From contig CM082596.2 of assembly GCA_040954595.2 (NCBI GenBank), positions 7,626,001-7,690,000 on the forward strand: 64,000 nucleotides of DNA, in the 5' to 3' direction. The notes beneath the pieces were generated by a model. The model was not told where the DNA came from. It made no database searches and saw only the letters and a program-made list of their open reading frames with translations. This DNA is from Balanoglossus misakiensis. Its lineage: Eukaryota; Hemichordata. A program made the translations under genes and the position numbers. Within the stretch, counting starts at the first letter, position 1. The number at the start of each line of letters is the position of its first letter. Of the stretch, positions 37,254 through 50,442 are shown piece after piece.

Positions 37254-38546
37254 TTAAACATGTGAGAAATTAGTTTCCACCAAACACATATCGTCGATTT
37301 CATCTGATAATGCCGACGCGAGTGCGCGTCGACTCAATATTGACAACGATGTTGACGTCTTGCTTTCGTCACCACCACTGTCCGTCGAGGGCGCCAACAG
37401 TTCCAGGTCCCAACTGGTCAGCCAATTCTCCACACGGCGGCGACGCATATCTGGAGACAGGTGACCGGTGTCGTCCAAAGTTAGACCGCTCTGGGTGTTG
37501 TCCGCAGAGGTGAAGAGTTTCTTTGTTGATCTTGTAGGCGCGGATGACGTCGACAACGATGATGATGACGAGTCAGAGGAAGAGGACGATATCGGTGACG
37601 TCATCACGGTGTTTTTCTCAGCACACTCAAGGAAACGGTTGTTGTACGCGTCTTTTCCATACCTTCTGCTTTTTAACCATGGACGAATCGTAGTTTTTGT
37701 AGGGACGCCCCGCAGTGCGGTCTGTGCGTTGCTTTCAGGGCGAGTTTTGCATAGAAACCGGCACGACACGCCGGCGTTTCGTCTTTGGTGGGGATATCGT
37801 CTGTTCAGACTTGGATAAGTTGTCAGATTGTGGTTTCTGTTCCAGTAAACCGCAGTTGTATCGGTTGCTGATAGTTTCCCGTGACCGAAGCCGCCCGCCA
37901 CGCTAGCCTTCCCGCCCGACTGTTCCGCCAGGCTGTTCCCAGAGAAGAGTTTCCAGTTCAGGTTGTTGGAAAAAATCTGACGTCTGGCTGATTGGCTGTA
38001 GTACAGGGCGTCATCAGCGCAGCGTTTGAACAAATCGTGAGTGATGGCACTGTCGCTCGGCCCCTTCGTGATGGCGTAGGGTGGATCGCGAACTCGGTAT
38101 TTTCGTTTGAGGCACGATTTATTTGAATCGGCTCCAATCTGACGAGAATCAGAATCCAAGTCCGAATCCAGCAGACTCGAAGAAGTCGACGACGAAAGGT
38201 CGAATTCTGCACTCTGAGTCGGCAATTCGCTGTTTTCGTCCGTGACGTCATCATCATGAAGGACCTCTTCACGGAAATAATCCCCGTCCGATGGATAAAA
38301 CTCCGCTGATGAAAAGGATGACGATGACGAAGAAGATGATGAAGAAGAGGAGGACGAGGAGGAAGTGGATGAGGGGTAACTTGAAGAGAATGTTACCGGG
38401 TCGAAGACACGGCCAACTGTTCCCACAACATGACCCGACCTGTCGGCTAATTTCTTGCCTGCCGGAGTCGGCGCAGTGTCTGGTTCGGCCATCCGCTCTT
38501 CGTCAAACCAGTCGTCATAGAATACCAGTTCACCTGAGTCGGCCAT
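37254..38546 (-). CDS. Serine-rich acidic protein, intronless, function unknown
   Basis: An uninterrupted frame of 430 codons from an ATG at 38546. I do not recognise the family. It opens with an acidic, aromatic segment (MADSGELVFYDDWFDEERM) and has a serine run at about residues 61-78, embedded in a serine-rich region (54-83). An acidic stretch follows (FREEVLHDDDVTDENSE), with a second serine cluster near 315-330. The tail is RRRRVENWLTSWDLELL followed by a final segment rich in Ser, Ala and Asp. There is no signal peptide, membrane segment or cysteine pattern; it is probably largely disordered and cytosolic or nuclear. Length, ATG and normal composition outside the serine runs favour a real gene. 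Possible AATAAA at 37139-37144. It could also be one exon of a larger gene. Confidence 0.65.
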   Translation of the reverse strand: MADSGELVFYDDWFDEERMAEPDTAPTPAGKKLADRSGHVVGTVGRVFDPVTFSSSYPSSTSSSSSSSSSSSSSSSSFSSAEFYPSDGDYFREEVLHDDDVTDENSELPTQSAEFDLSSSTSSSLLDSDLDSDSRQIGADSNKSCLKRKYRVRDPPYAITKGPSDSAITHDLFKRCADDALYYSQSARRQIFSNNLNWKLFSGNSLAEQSGGKASVAGGFGHGKLSATDTTAVYWNRNHNLTTYPSLNRRYPHQRRNAGVSCRFLCKTRPESNAQTALRGVPTKTTIRPWLKSRRYGKDAYNNRFLECAEKNTVMTSPISSSSSDSSSSSLSTSSAPTRSTKKLFTSADNTQSGLTLDDTGHLSPDMRRRRVENWLTSWDLELLAPSTDSGGDESKTSTSLSILSRRALASALSDEIDDMCLVETNFSHV

Positions 38547-40412
38547 GCTGAGTGGAATGTCCAGTAACGAGATAAACGGATTACTTTAGGCCTACGTGAG
38601 TTGTTCACTGAGGCCTGCGTTGTCGATAGACCAAGTTACGTAGCGGGTGCCTACAGTTTGAGAAACGGTATTTCTCGGACGTATCTCTTTCACCCTCCCG
38701 ACGAAACGCAGATGTCACACGAATTCGCTATCAATTGTATTTCAGCAAAGTTCCATCATCGCATTATTCCGATTGTTTCTGTTTTTGTATTTTCTGTCGT
38801 TGCCACAGAGAATCGAACGAACGACTGCTTCGAACACAGCCTGGTTCGCGAATCGGAATTCATGCACACAGTATTCCAGAATTCATTCACGACTTGTTCG
38901 TGGGTAGCGTGCATGGAATTCTGCTATGAGAAGGGGATCAGTCTTCGTGTTTTAGTCGAAACAGTCACCATGGCAAGCGAATATAACCGCCAAACTTTTT
39001 TCAATAAATTAATTTCATGAAAATATCGTTAATTTATAATACGTGTACAGCATTTTGTCAAACGAAACAGCCAACCTTCTCACGATGCTAATCTCATGTC
39101 ACATTGTTCTTGTACCGTTTCTGTTTCGTATTCTTTACCGTTGCCATAGACAACGGAATGAATTGTCATTTGGAACTCCCCGAATAGCCGTTGTTTACGC
39201 GCACAGAACTCTGCGCTGCTTGGAACCTCGATTCCAAGAGTTGACGTCGTTCAACAAATACTCAACGAGATCTCAAGTCGAATGGGTAGTACATCGGGCA
39301 GACATATGAATTAAATCTCTCTGTCCGCGACTGCTTTCTTTAATGAAATACAATACTTTATTTCTGAGTTTTAGTCCCGTACAAAGTATTACTAGTATTA
39401 AATGTCCGTTCAATATTTACATGTTTACACGTTTCGATTCCAAACTTGCAATAGTTCTGGAACGTGAGTTGTGATGTATGAAGAACGCGCCAAGCTCTCG
39501 AACGGGACTTCTAGATCAATGGGAATCTTTGAATATTCGGTGGTTGCCATAAACACACTGCCGAACACCAGTAAATATTCAGTATGTCAACATGTTTTTA
39601 TTAGAATGTTAACGTTACTACAACAGGATTGTTTCCGACACCACAACCGGTACGCAGTGCCAGTTTCCATGGGAACCATTTGCTGCGAGCAAATAACCAG
39701 ATCATGAATACCAATGGCATCGATTGTGTACGGTAAGATTTGAATATGAGCGGAAATCACAGATGTACATGTACATGATTCACCTGACTTTCTGTTCGAA
39801 CCCATGTCACAACACGTTGGTCCGACGTCGATCGGCCCGCATGCGAGACTGACAGATTGCGGAAAATTCAATCAAACCGTCTCTGCATAAAATGGAAAAA
39901 AATCGTGAGAGTACAGGCAGTCGGGCGCTGCAGAATACATTTTGGTTTAGAAGTGGGTAGGTCTATCTGTCGGAGGATCTAGGCTGCACCCGCCCTCTAC
40001 AATTTATTGTAGAGTGCCCCTTCTCAGGTCTGGTCGTACTGCGGTTTCGCCATACACGGCTGTTCTTCCGTATTCGACGCCAACCATCAGAAGCCATCGC
40101 TTAACTTGCGCGAACGACAGGCTGTAATTTTATCATAAACCGCAGGAACATACAGTATAAACCACATATACATGTATGCAAACACATACAACCACTGAGC
40201 ATGCGCAAAACACGTATCCCAAAATATGGTTTCCAACACGGCAGCTGTTGCGCTTTACATAAGCTGGCGCCCCATAATCCCTGCACAGGACAATTCGCAC
40301 CTAAAAAAAGCCACGCGAATGTCTAACTGTACACTCAACGCGACAGGATTGTTCATACAGCGGGGCGATTTTTTTATGCGCCAAATTTCCACCCGTAAGA
40401 CCGACTGGGACC
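38547..40412. other. Intergenic between divergent genes
   Basis: This stretch separates the serine-rich gene (minus) from the sulfotransferase gene (plus), so it should hold both promoters. A passage at about 38768-38900 (GTTTCTGTTTTTGTATTTTC, CCGTTGCCACAGA) resembles one at 39117-39260, perhaps an old duplication. No further gene is supported. Confidence 0.4.
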
Positions 40413-43239
40413 ATGTTGACGGAGTGGAAAACGAAAGTTATTTCTTTAAGGTGGGTGGTGCTGAGACGATGGTGTGGTTTCCACGGTGATCAGAACGGGA
40501 AGCAGGTCCGGGTCCAATGGTGGCGCATATACAGTGTATCAGTTCACGCTCATAAACAATAAACATTTTCATACGTCACCAACGCCACCGCCGTATAGGC
40601 TTACCAGTGAAAAGCTGAAACCCATTGGATTCATCTGTGAACAAAATCTATCCCAACGAAGTAATATGACCAAGTTGTCTAACTAAACCAGTGATAAAAA
40701 ACATTAAGTCATCTCCAAACTCTATGTTTAAGTGGTACACAAATGCAAATATAATATCGAGTTTGTAGATTGATATAGGCCTATGCGGCACTGGTTGATA
40801 TATTACTACCCTGCAGCTGTGCTGTTTCGTTGTTTATTTTTAACGTGAAACGCACTTAGCAAAGCAAATTGAACTGTGTTTGTGTAAATCATGTATCAAT
40901 CAGCGAGTTGCCGACTGGGTTGCAATTCGGTTCAGATCATAGGAATATTGTATTGTATTGTATTGAATTGTATTGTATTGTATTGTATTGTACTGTATTG
41001 CATTTTATGTATGTATGTATGTATGTATGTATGTATGTATGTATGTATGTATGTATGTATGTATGTATGTATGTATGTATGTATGTATGTATGTATGTAT
41101 GTATGTATGTATGTATGTATGTATGTATGTATGTATGTATGGATGGATGGATGGATGGATGGATGGATGGATGGATGGATGGATGGAATTTGAGCTTTGG
41201 AAACAATGCCACATTCTAACAATTCACTCCTTCATTGCAGCAAATCAAGCTGGCTGACCAACAGGCGTGTTATGGCAGTGGGCAGTTCCGTGCTGGTCTT
41301 CTACATTTGGTACCAAATTTTGGCGTTTGAAAACTACTACGAAAGTCACATGCACATGCGCATCATTCCTGCCAGTGACAGCCGCCGAATACCGGCAAAG
41401 TCACGTGACAGGTAAGCCTTCACCAGTCCAAGTTGAGCCATGAACGTTCCAGACCTTCCACCCACTACGGGGACCCAGCTCAAATTGGTCAAATGATCGT
41501 CGGTGATCGTGGCCAGGTTAAGAAATTTCCAGTGTCATCCTTTGTACTATTTCTAGATGTAAATTCTTTCTCTTTCGTTTATATTCAGCGTCAAAATGGA
41601 CAGACGCCCCAACAAAGATACCGAGATTTCGCTCCGTAAGTATGGATTTTGAGTATAAGAATTTATCGGAATGTTTCATTTACTCATGATTGTAAGATGA
41701 AAAAGTCAATCTGACGAAAATTCCATCCATATACTCTCCCATCCATTAAACCACCTGTAGACTCTTCCATCCACATACCCACCACCCATCTGTCCGTCCG
41801 TCCGTCCGCCCTGCCGCCAATCCATCCATCTATCCATCCAACAACTCACCCACCGATCCACCTACCCCAACCCACCTACAAAAATACTCATAGTATGCTC
41901 CTTGAGATCGTGACTTGCTATTTAAGTGCGACTAGCATATACCAGTCGCAGATACCCTTCTGAGATACCTAACATCTGGCTGCAGTTGGCCAATTATGGC
42001 CACATGTCGGGAATTTCAATAAGACTGGATGTCATTGGCTGATCAGGTAAATGATATCTGCATATGACTTCCTTGAAACACCGAGTCAGAATTTCTTTGC
42101 TTGTAACAGCGATCGATGGAAGACGTGAGTTGACGAAGTTCCCGAGCAAGCCAATTAAAAACAGACCCCGGATGAAGTCACAGCCCTCAAACGACACGGT
42201 TGTAGGCGGCGGAGTGGAAGACCAAAACAGGTGTCAGAAGAAAAGAAACGCCGTCTTTTTAAAAACACACGGGACTGGCAGTGAGACCGCTTCTCAGCTG
42301 TTCGCGCGCTTCGGCGATCTGAACAACCTCAACCCGGCCCTGCCGCGTTTCAGCCACCGTGATGTGAACTACCCTAACCAGATGAACGCGACGTTTTTTC
42401 TGAAGCCGCCGTCCAGAGATCGGTTCAACACGTTCTTCCTGGAAGCCGTGTACAACAGGTCTTTCCTCGAGCAGATCATGTCACCGCAGGCCAAGTACTT
42501 CACTGTCATTCGCGAACCTTTCTCGCAGTTTCGCTCGGCCTTTGAACACCTCAAAGTCGCGGAGACCCTGCATCACGCAGGCAGCCCATCACCACTCCAC
42601 ACGTTTCTGGAGAACCCGGAAAGCATGCCGTGGCAAAGAGAGTTTCCCTTTTTGAAGAACTTCATGACCTTTGACCTCGGACTTCCAAAATCTGCTGCAG
42701 ACGACATGATAGCAGCTGGCCGCTACTTGAACACCCTAGATCGAGACTTTGACCTGGTGATGATTTTTGAATATTTTGACGAATCGCTTATTCTTTTGAG
42801 GCGCCTTTTATGTTGGCACATTAAAGACATTCTTCACGTACCCTTGGACGATCCCCTGAAATACCGGAAACCGCAAATAACCACCAACACGAAGGAACTG
42901 TATGCGAAATTCAGTCCGGTCGATCTTATGCTGTACAATTATTTCAACGAAACGTTTTGGCGAAGGGTTTCAAACGAGGACGATTTTGAACGGGAAGTAG
43001 CATATTTTAGATTCATAAACTCACAATTTGTTGAATTCTGCAAGAAACCGGACTCCCAGAACCGAGTTTTTGTGGTGGGGGAATCTGATTGGTCGAGCGG
43101 CTTTGCGATTGAGGAGACATTTTGTAGCCAAGCGAGGATGACCTTTTCTGATTATGTCCGTAAGTTAAAGGAGAAAATTTACAGTGCTAAACGGAGAAAA
43201 TCAAAGCCTAAACTGAAAGGTCAAGTACTGACGCGATAA
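40413..43239 (+). CDS. Galactose-3-O-sulfotransferase-like enzyme (four exons)
   Basis: A Golgi type II membrane enzyme of the GAL3ST family, which moves sulfate from PAPS to the 3-OH of galactose on glycolipids or glycans. Exons are 40413-40450, 41241-41411, 41589-41635 and 42110-43239, with GT-AG borders and matching phase; together they give 461 residues (GAL3ST1 is about 423). Exon 1 was found by phase: ATGTTGACGGAG, in a good start context, joins in frame to the membrane exon. Residues 1-22 are basic and cytosolic; 23-41 form the signal anchor ([17 protein letters not shown]). The 5'-phosphosulfate-binding loop reads [11 protein letters not shown] at about 135-145; the usual motif is KTHKTGSS, so Gly replaces the second Lys. 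The 3'-phosphate-binding segment is [15 protein letters not shown] at 216-230. N-glycosylation sites NAT and NRS follow. The acceptor sugar cannot be told from sequence. Confidence 0.9.
40946..41187. repeat. Compound microsatellite (TATTG)n-(TATG)n-(GATG)n
   Basis: Three repeat types follow one another directly: TATTG-type pentamers (about 40946-41000), TATG (about 41007-41138) and GATG (about 41139-41187). All lie in intron 1 of the sulfotransferase gene, ending some 50 bp before exon 2. The long frames that cross it are artefacts. Confidence 0.95.
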
Positions 43240-44266
43240 TAGATCTTTTTTTTCGAACTCCAAGAGGGAAACACTCTCGTGACAACTTGGACAAACAATC
43301 AAAGCCACTGAAAACTGACCATGAAAGGTGAAGTACTGATGACGCGCGCATACATGATTCATTAAAATTGCCACTCGGAATAATTTCTTTGACAGTTTTA
43401 TTGTCATATTGCCAAACGTGTTTTATCATTTTCACACGATGTGTTGAAAAAAAAGTCGTTTCAGTCAGTGACGTTGAACGTCTCAGTATTTGGGTGACGG
43501 CAGAGATACCTAAACATTCAAATGTGTTGCATATATCGAAATTTGGTCTTTTTTATATCACCCTACATTTGCATCATGACCGAAACGGGTTTTGGTGTCC
43601 TCCATCCGGAAATGGCCCACTTTTCGGGAGGCATATCGATCTTCATCGACACCGTGGTTTCTCTGGTTTCCTCTCCGTTTCTGTCGCTGGTGGCGCTGTC
43701 GACCGAATGAGTAAATGGCAAAACCAGAATTCGCGTGATCCCCAGAGACATACTAAGACACAATACAAATTTACAAATTGCGCCACCACACGCTCATGAA
43801 AACACTTACCCCCTTTTTTTTCTTTACCATGAATATGTCAATTGGAGGTGATACTTATACATAGGTTTCAATAACTAATGCGTAGACTGGGCCCTTGTAC
43901 ATAATTCTGTTGGTGCCGATAATCTTAGGGTTACTGAAACCTATCTGTCTATCCCACTCCAGGCCTAGGCGCCCACGATTTGCTCTTTGAAGTTGAAACG
44001 GTGTCATGAAGACCTTCAAGTTTGGCTTATTTACTGGATGATGTTTCATGTGGCCTAGGCTTAACAGTTTAACAGTTTGGGGGCATGCATGTTAATCTTT
44101 AAAGGAAAGCGATTTCTTCAGCCGACTGACCGCACAACGTAATATCACTGACCTTGATAAGCACAGGTCACGGTCACCTCGATATTCGATATGCGCACGT
44201 AAACCAGTGGGGATTTAGTGCAGTGGTTATTCACTGCACGTTTTTGAGTTGTTGGCAACGTCTGAG
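43240..44266. other. Sulfotransferase 3' flank, no gene recognised
   Basis: Probably 3' UTR followed by intergenic DNA. Short frames near 43570-43710 on both strands lack family resemblance. Confidence 0.35.
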
Positions 44267-44565
44267 TTAGACAAGCCTACTACTCGCTTGGCGATTTGTT
44301 TGTCTTTACAAAGATTCTTGAATAACTAATTCGGTTGTTCGAGATCTTGTAATTTTTTTCTCTCGTTACGTTTCGTGCGTTTGCTTGCTTTGAGCGAGTT
44401 TCAGCACTGAACTGAGTTTCTGTTACTGCCCTCAACGGGCCTACGCGATCCTATGACAGGCGCGTTCACTCGTCCCCGTGACACGCTATGCAGATTCGGA
44501 ACAAACTTTTCTGAAATTAATTTATTAAGACATAATAAAGCCCACAGACTTGGGGCAAGTCTAAT
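44267..44565. repeat. Diverged copy of the AGACTTGGGGCAAGTCT repeat family
   Basis: Starts AGACAAGCCTACTACTCGC, passes through TTGAGCGAGTTTCAGC and ends CACAGACTTGGGGCAAGTCT. It shares these landmarks in the same order with 15588-15822. A non-autonomous mobile element with imperfect inverted ends is the likeliest reading. Confidence 0.55.
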
Positions 44566-47500
44566 TCTGAGTGTGTGTAGCATGCCATCTCATCGTGTTG
44601 AAAATTTCATAAAATGCCCGCATTTTGGAAAAACAAAACCGGTCTCCACAATTCGCTGTGTTTTGTACCAGAAAATTACCATTATCTGCTCTCTAAATAG
44701 AAACAACATTTCATGGAGGTTGGTCTCAAATTACACGTCTGGTGATTTTAATTTCCTCGGCATTCTAGAATGACATCCACTTGGTTTGTTTTCGTACTCA
44801 TTGTAGTAATTGGGTTAATTTGGTAAAATGCGAAGACTGCTTTTGGAATAATGCGCACTCAAAGGCCATCGACTTTGTCGCTCCGTGTAGGGTTACGCTA
44901 TGAGTAGCCAGAAAACCCACTCATCCATGCATGGTCAATTTCAACTCCAGACACTGCTGCGCACACAGCCCATGAAAATCGATATTCCACACATTAAAAG
45001 CACTTCATAAAACGTGTAACGCAGGAAGTTTCCAGTTATCGGGGTTTGCGTCCACTTGTCAGCGGAAAGCTGGGACTGTAGTCGAACATCAAATAAATTT
45101 TGGCCAGAATCTTTCAATGTAGCACAAATGATATTATTACATTGTACTGGAAAGTGTGTGCCGGTACCTTGACAACTAGAGCGTACTTAAACTTCACAGT
45201 TCGAACGGTGTGCATGATACACGACAAGTCATGACTTGATGGCAAGATAATGTATCACGAAGAGTTAAATCATGCTTTTTATGTATTGACTGGTTCCAAA
45301 CGCCAAAAGCCGTCATACGTTCATTAGTAAAGATTCTGTCACTGCCCTGTTCTGAATGACTCGTTTGGTGTACATCCTCGAACAGAACAGAACAGCCAAG
45401 AATCAGCAAAGGTAAAGATCGAGCCAATCCTACATCTAATTTTAATCAGATTGGGATGGCTACATTTTTATTGAATTTAATAATAGGTAAATCTGAGCAA
45501 TTGATGGCGTTGGTGGCGCTATAACATTCTCTTGGTCGACTGGAGCTGGACTCAGTGGAGCACTTATGTGTAAGTCAAAAACTCGCTGACCCAGAGGTCT
45601 TGCTTGGAAAAAAAAAACAGGCCGCCCTCCTAACACAGGAAAAAGCTTTCTCCACTACATTAAAGAATATAGACTTCAAAAATATTGTCCACAGTACTAT
45701 AAAGGCTTCCTATTTTATGGCGAATATAAACACCCATGTAATATGAAGCCATTATAATTTGACCTTTAACGTAGGAATTAAATGTTCACTATTCTTAAAA
45801 TCGACAACGACAATGTGTCCTCAAAGTTCACATTCGGTTTTAATTCATTTAAATACAAGATATATCAAGACGAGAAGCCTCTGTCATGTAATTGCATGTT
45901 TACTGTAATAGTCGGGTCATCAGCGAATATCATATTACAATTTTTGTAAATCATTCGAATGACGTGGTACGTTGACAAGAAAGAGCATGAGAACAGTTAA
46001 GCGGGTGCAACTTCACCCAAACGCAGTTGGACACTTGATGAAAACCGCGCAATCCATCGTTACTTTAGTACGCGTGACTCATAATATTAGTATTGATAAA
46101 ACAGATTTAATATTTTGGCACGAAGTTCCGCTTTCCCACACTTAGAGAGTATTGCACTTATAGTTTACCATGTCAGCGCCCTTTTAAATGTCCATGAAAT
46201 AACAGTGAAAACTTTTCCCTTCGGCGACAATATATTTCTTTGGCACCGTCCGCCCGCAATGCACGGGTCGTACGCTCGATGATTGTCTCGAGAGCAAGAC
46301 CTTGGCGGGCGAAGATGTTTTCTGGTAAACATAGCTACGTCAGGTACCGGTGTCGTCCCTGATTATTTGCTGATAGCCAGGCTTGTTTGTAACAGCTGAA
46401 CCTAATCTGGAACGTTATATACACCGAAAACATCTTGTTATTTCTCTTCAAGAGGGATTTGGAGTCTGCATCTTAGTGAGTGGGACTGAAAAGGATGTTG
46501 AGAATCTACGTGTGTCATCCAGATTGGACAAGGGTCGGGTCACGTGGCACTGGCTCTTGTCAATCAATCTGTAAAGATAGTTAAATACATGAAATACCAG
46601 CTAAAAATGATCAAATTCCCAGGGATGTCACTTCTCTACAAGAAAACTCTCCAGTTGACCGTTTGTTGAGATGGATGGAGGCATCAGGCTCCTCAAACAA
46701 AACAAACAAAAAAACACGTGCACAAAAACCCGAAGTTACCGGTCTTAGATAAACTAAAACCACCAATCCCAAAATAATATCTGGAAAGACATAAATCTCC
46801 GCATTATCTTAATTATTCTTCCTTTAGCATGGATTATTCTGAAGGTGGTGCGGCAGAATTATTAATAGTTTTTGGGACAATACAGTTTATAGAATTCAAG
46901 CAAAAAAACTGACAAGAGATTGCCTTTCCAAAGTAGTGTTCTTTGTAGTATTCAGACAGATTTGACGGTCGTTATAGGCGGATAAGTTGTTTGCGGAAAT
47001 ACAGCTGAAAAAAGGCTGATTTTCGAGCGGATGATGCGGTGAACCTCCGCATGCATTGCTACAGGGTAAGTCACTGGATTTGGGTTTTTAGAGGTCCCGG
47101 ATGTTTGGGAGAAAGATGAGCTTCAAATCTTGCGTTCGACGTATTCAAATACTTGACTGCCTTCGATTCCCTCCATATTTCATGCGCACTAAAGTAGACT
47201 TTATTTTTGTCCCTTCTTTTCACATAGTTTGCCTTATGGCATTGACTTTATACAATTTTTTGTAACCAGGATCTCTGGTTTGGCACATGCGCATGCGTAA
47301 GACGACCGTCGCCGTTTAATTCAGTCCATTTCAGGAAAATGATCCACATTGAACCTGTAAGCTTGTGAAGTCGTAAGATCTCCAGTTATTATGAGGTCGT
47401 GTCATGCGCGGGGATCTCTCCACTTTATTCAATCATAAAAAAAACTTCCCAGTCTGAAATTGGCAAATCTTATGGCATGTGTTGACTTGTCAGACGGTGG

Positions 47501-50043
47501 TTGTGTGGGTGTGGTTGAAGACAAAAAATAACAAGAAGTTACAGTGCAATTAAGAATCTACAAGAAAACCTTTAATTCAATAATAACCTAATAAACAGAA
47601 CAACGCAATGTACATACAGTAATCAAAGCAACTAGGGGTTCACACTAATCGAGTATACCTAAGTATGTGTATAAATCAGTCGCATCATTACCAACCCATG
47701 TGCATAATTGTAACTATGATTTACCAGGAGTTGTCAGTAATTTATATTGTAAAATTTATAACCACAGAGGGCATCTCCACCAGTGTTTTCGATTTTGCAC
47801 GATTCTCTCTCTCGAGGAGGAAAATAGTTTCCGGTGAGGGTTGGGGGTTGAATTTGGGTAGGTCACGCAACCGGAAACGCAATTTTTCTAGGACTTGTGG
47901 GAGTAATATGCGTATTGATTTTGGTAGTCTATCCATATTAAAAGTGGATTAAAAAAGAGTTTGTTGGCTTCAAAAGACAATCGCTAAAATACCACTTTTT
48001 TACCTGGCCGTCGCTCGGTTAAGGCGAAGGCGCCATATCGAATCATGTTTCGAAATAAAAAGTACGCATCATGTACTGGATAACATTGAATGCGTAACTT
48101 TTATCTTCAAAAATCAAAAAGACCGAGTCCATGCATGAACAAATGTGTCAATAAGAATTTGTATGTGGCGTCGATCAAAATGCAACTACGAAGTGCCCAC
48201 TGTCATCCAAGTCAATTTGCCCTTTAATTCATGGTTTTCGCCTCTGATTGTTTTCAGTGATCGTAAACTTTCTAAACATGTTAATGACACAAGTCAACAC
48301 AACAATATTAGTTACATTACATTAGATTGATTTGGGTAATACATCCTTGAATCTGTGCACCCCCAAGATTGACCAAAATCGCAAAGAAATAAATAAGATT
48401 GTGTACGTCTTTAAGCTTCGCACGGCCACAGTAAGGATATACCAAGATTCTACAGTTTATCACGGAAGTAACAAAAAATCCAAAAATTCTACTAACATGT
48501 CTGCCTAATTAAAGAGCTTCGCACACTCGCGCACAGGAATTGAAATAGACGACATTCTCGAACAAATAAAACTTTGTACATTCACCACAAAAATAACACA
48601 ATGTTCCCGCATTTTAAGTAAAAGCTACCAATATCCACGCCTGTCAATATGTTGTCCATGTTAATTAAACACAAAAGTCAGCAATATGAAAGACATCGAT
48701 TATACACCAACATTGGGCTTTTCGTCACCAGAGTTTGTTAATCTCTCGCCTTGAGATGGGCTTATAAGCTGGCTCGTGCATGGAACCTGGGGCATGCGTT
48801 TCATCGGGCGATCGGTAGTGAGTCTGTGGCAGTAATAACTTGGGTCAAAGCATATTGACTAAGAAATAAACACCCCGGACACCTGGTATATATACCACTA
48901 GATTTCCATCACTTCGCGACATATACACACGAGCACCAACGAATGCGTATATGGAGTCGAATTTGTCAAAATCTAGTGATATTACCGTCCCTAGGGTGTG
49001 TTATTTGCTATTATATTATACCAGTATATCGAAATTTGGCGTTTACACTTTTAAAAATGATTTTCTTTCACTTGTATCTCAATTAAAATTTGCGTAATGG
49101 GACAACATGCCCATGCTCCGGCCCTGAAATATGAATATCTCTATAATTGATCGTTCTCAAGATTTCCATTCGACCCCGAGCAGTAAAATTTGTTGTCAGA
49201 CAAATCCGCGACTTTTTCACTAGGATATGAACTCTGTGCTGGGAACCGCATCCACATGATCTATGGTCAGCAAAGCTGGGTAATAAATGATTTACATAAT
49301 AATAAGAACAGTTCCAAACTGTCTACAAAGTTGCAAATTTTAAGTGCTGCGTTCGAGGCTCATGCAATGAACTGAGGATCAGCAAGCGACAGATGGAATG
49401 GCGTTAATTTCTCACGAGGTCATCTCAACACCCACCGATATCGGCGTTTATCTGGACCGAATGTAGTTTTGAAACAAGCCACAGTTTTAGTACATTATAT
49501 TGACTGAAATACCCAGAGTAGGACAATAAAAGTGACTGAAATCGCGGTCAATCATGATGTGATATTCGAGCGACGCGATGTGACAACTTTCTGTGTGGAC
49601 TACAACAACTTGGCAGATGCATTTGAAGGCCAAGGCTGTCTTTTCACACTTGTATCCTTTAATTAGCAATTTCGCAAAATTCTAGAAAAGACAGCCCAGC
49701 ACAGGTATGTATTATATATTGGCTTTTGCGAGCGTTGTTTTTTTTACCACAAACATCCGTTCCTAATCCTTGTAGCCGTTGAGCCACACCCCTTTATTTG
49801 CATAATGCTGCTTGTGCTCTCTGCTCGTCCCGTTTCTGCGCTTTGTAGGAAAAATTTACCGGGTATCCGCGAACCTGCTGCAGATTTTGGACACTCAATG
49901 CAGAGTATCAACGCTCCGGGTTATCGCTGCGCCGGTGAAATACATGTGCACTCGCTCTTGCTACTTTGCTACATGTATTTCAGTCCTGCGGCAATCCGGT
50001 GAACCAGCAGATGATTTTCGATTCGATATTCAAATGTTGAAAT
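44566..50043. other. Gene-poor stretch with element remnants
   Basis: No gene or RNA is supported over about 5.5 kb. Recognised remnants are an end of the 10940 fold-back element at 45431-45454, a diverged copy of the 30928 MITE interior at 47130-47320, and a copy of half of the 19027 palindromic element at 48861-49060. The rest is unassigned. Confidence 0.45.
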
Positions 50044-50442
50044 AGCCCGGAGACCAGGGCGTAGTAGGGGAAAAGGAACGCCCGGTGACAGTCTCTATTT
50101 ACGCACCGAATTCTGTGCGCAGAACGACACGGGTGGTAAATCTTGTGTGTAAGCTAATTGGTCACTCAATGTAAACCAAATGACATCATCGCATTCTAAA
50201 TAAGGAAATAGAGGTGGAGTCATGTGTGAAATTCCCGTGACGGGGTGTGGGAGTGATTTACCAAGCTTTGTTAATTATATCATCCAACCACTGGCGCCCG
50301 TCAACATTTGATAGATCACTCGTTATCCATTCGTTTCTAAGCGACCCTGATCGTTGCCAGGGCTACTATCTTTCAGCTCAGCAGGAAATTTCTCGACTGT
50401 CACCGGGCGTTGTATTCTAGATCGACGCCTGGTCTCCGGGCT
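50044..50442. mobile_element. MITE with AGCCCGGAGACCAGG ends
   Basis: Inverted ends of about 48 bp with a few mismatches: AGCCCGGAGACCAGG and ACGCCCGGTGACAGT on the left, mirrored by ACTGTCACCGGGCGT and CCTGGTCTCCGGGCT on the right. The interior (about 300 bp) has no coding capacity. The end motif GGAGACCAGG is shared with the element at 15552-15842. Confidence 0.75.

Noticed and set aside
45194-45427. A minus-strand frame with a signal-like hydrophobic start
   Set aside because: The apparent start codon is TTG, and the frame overlaps an end of a fold-back element.
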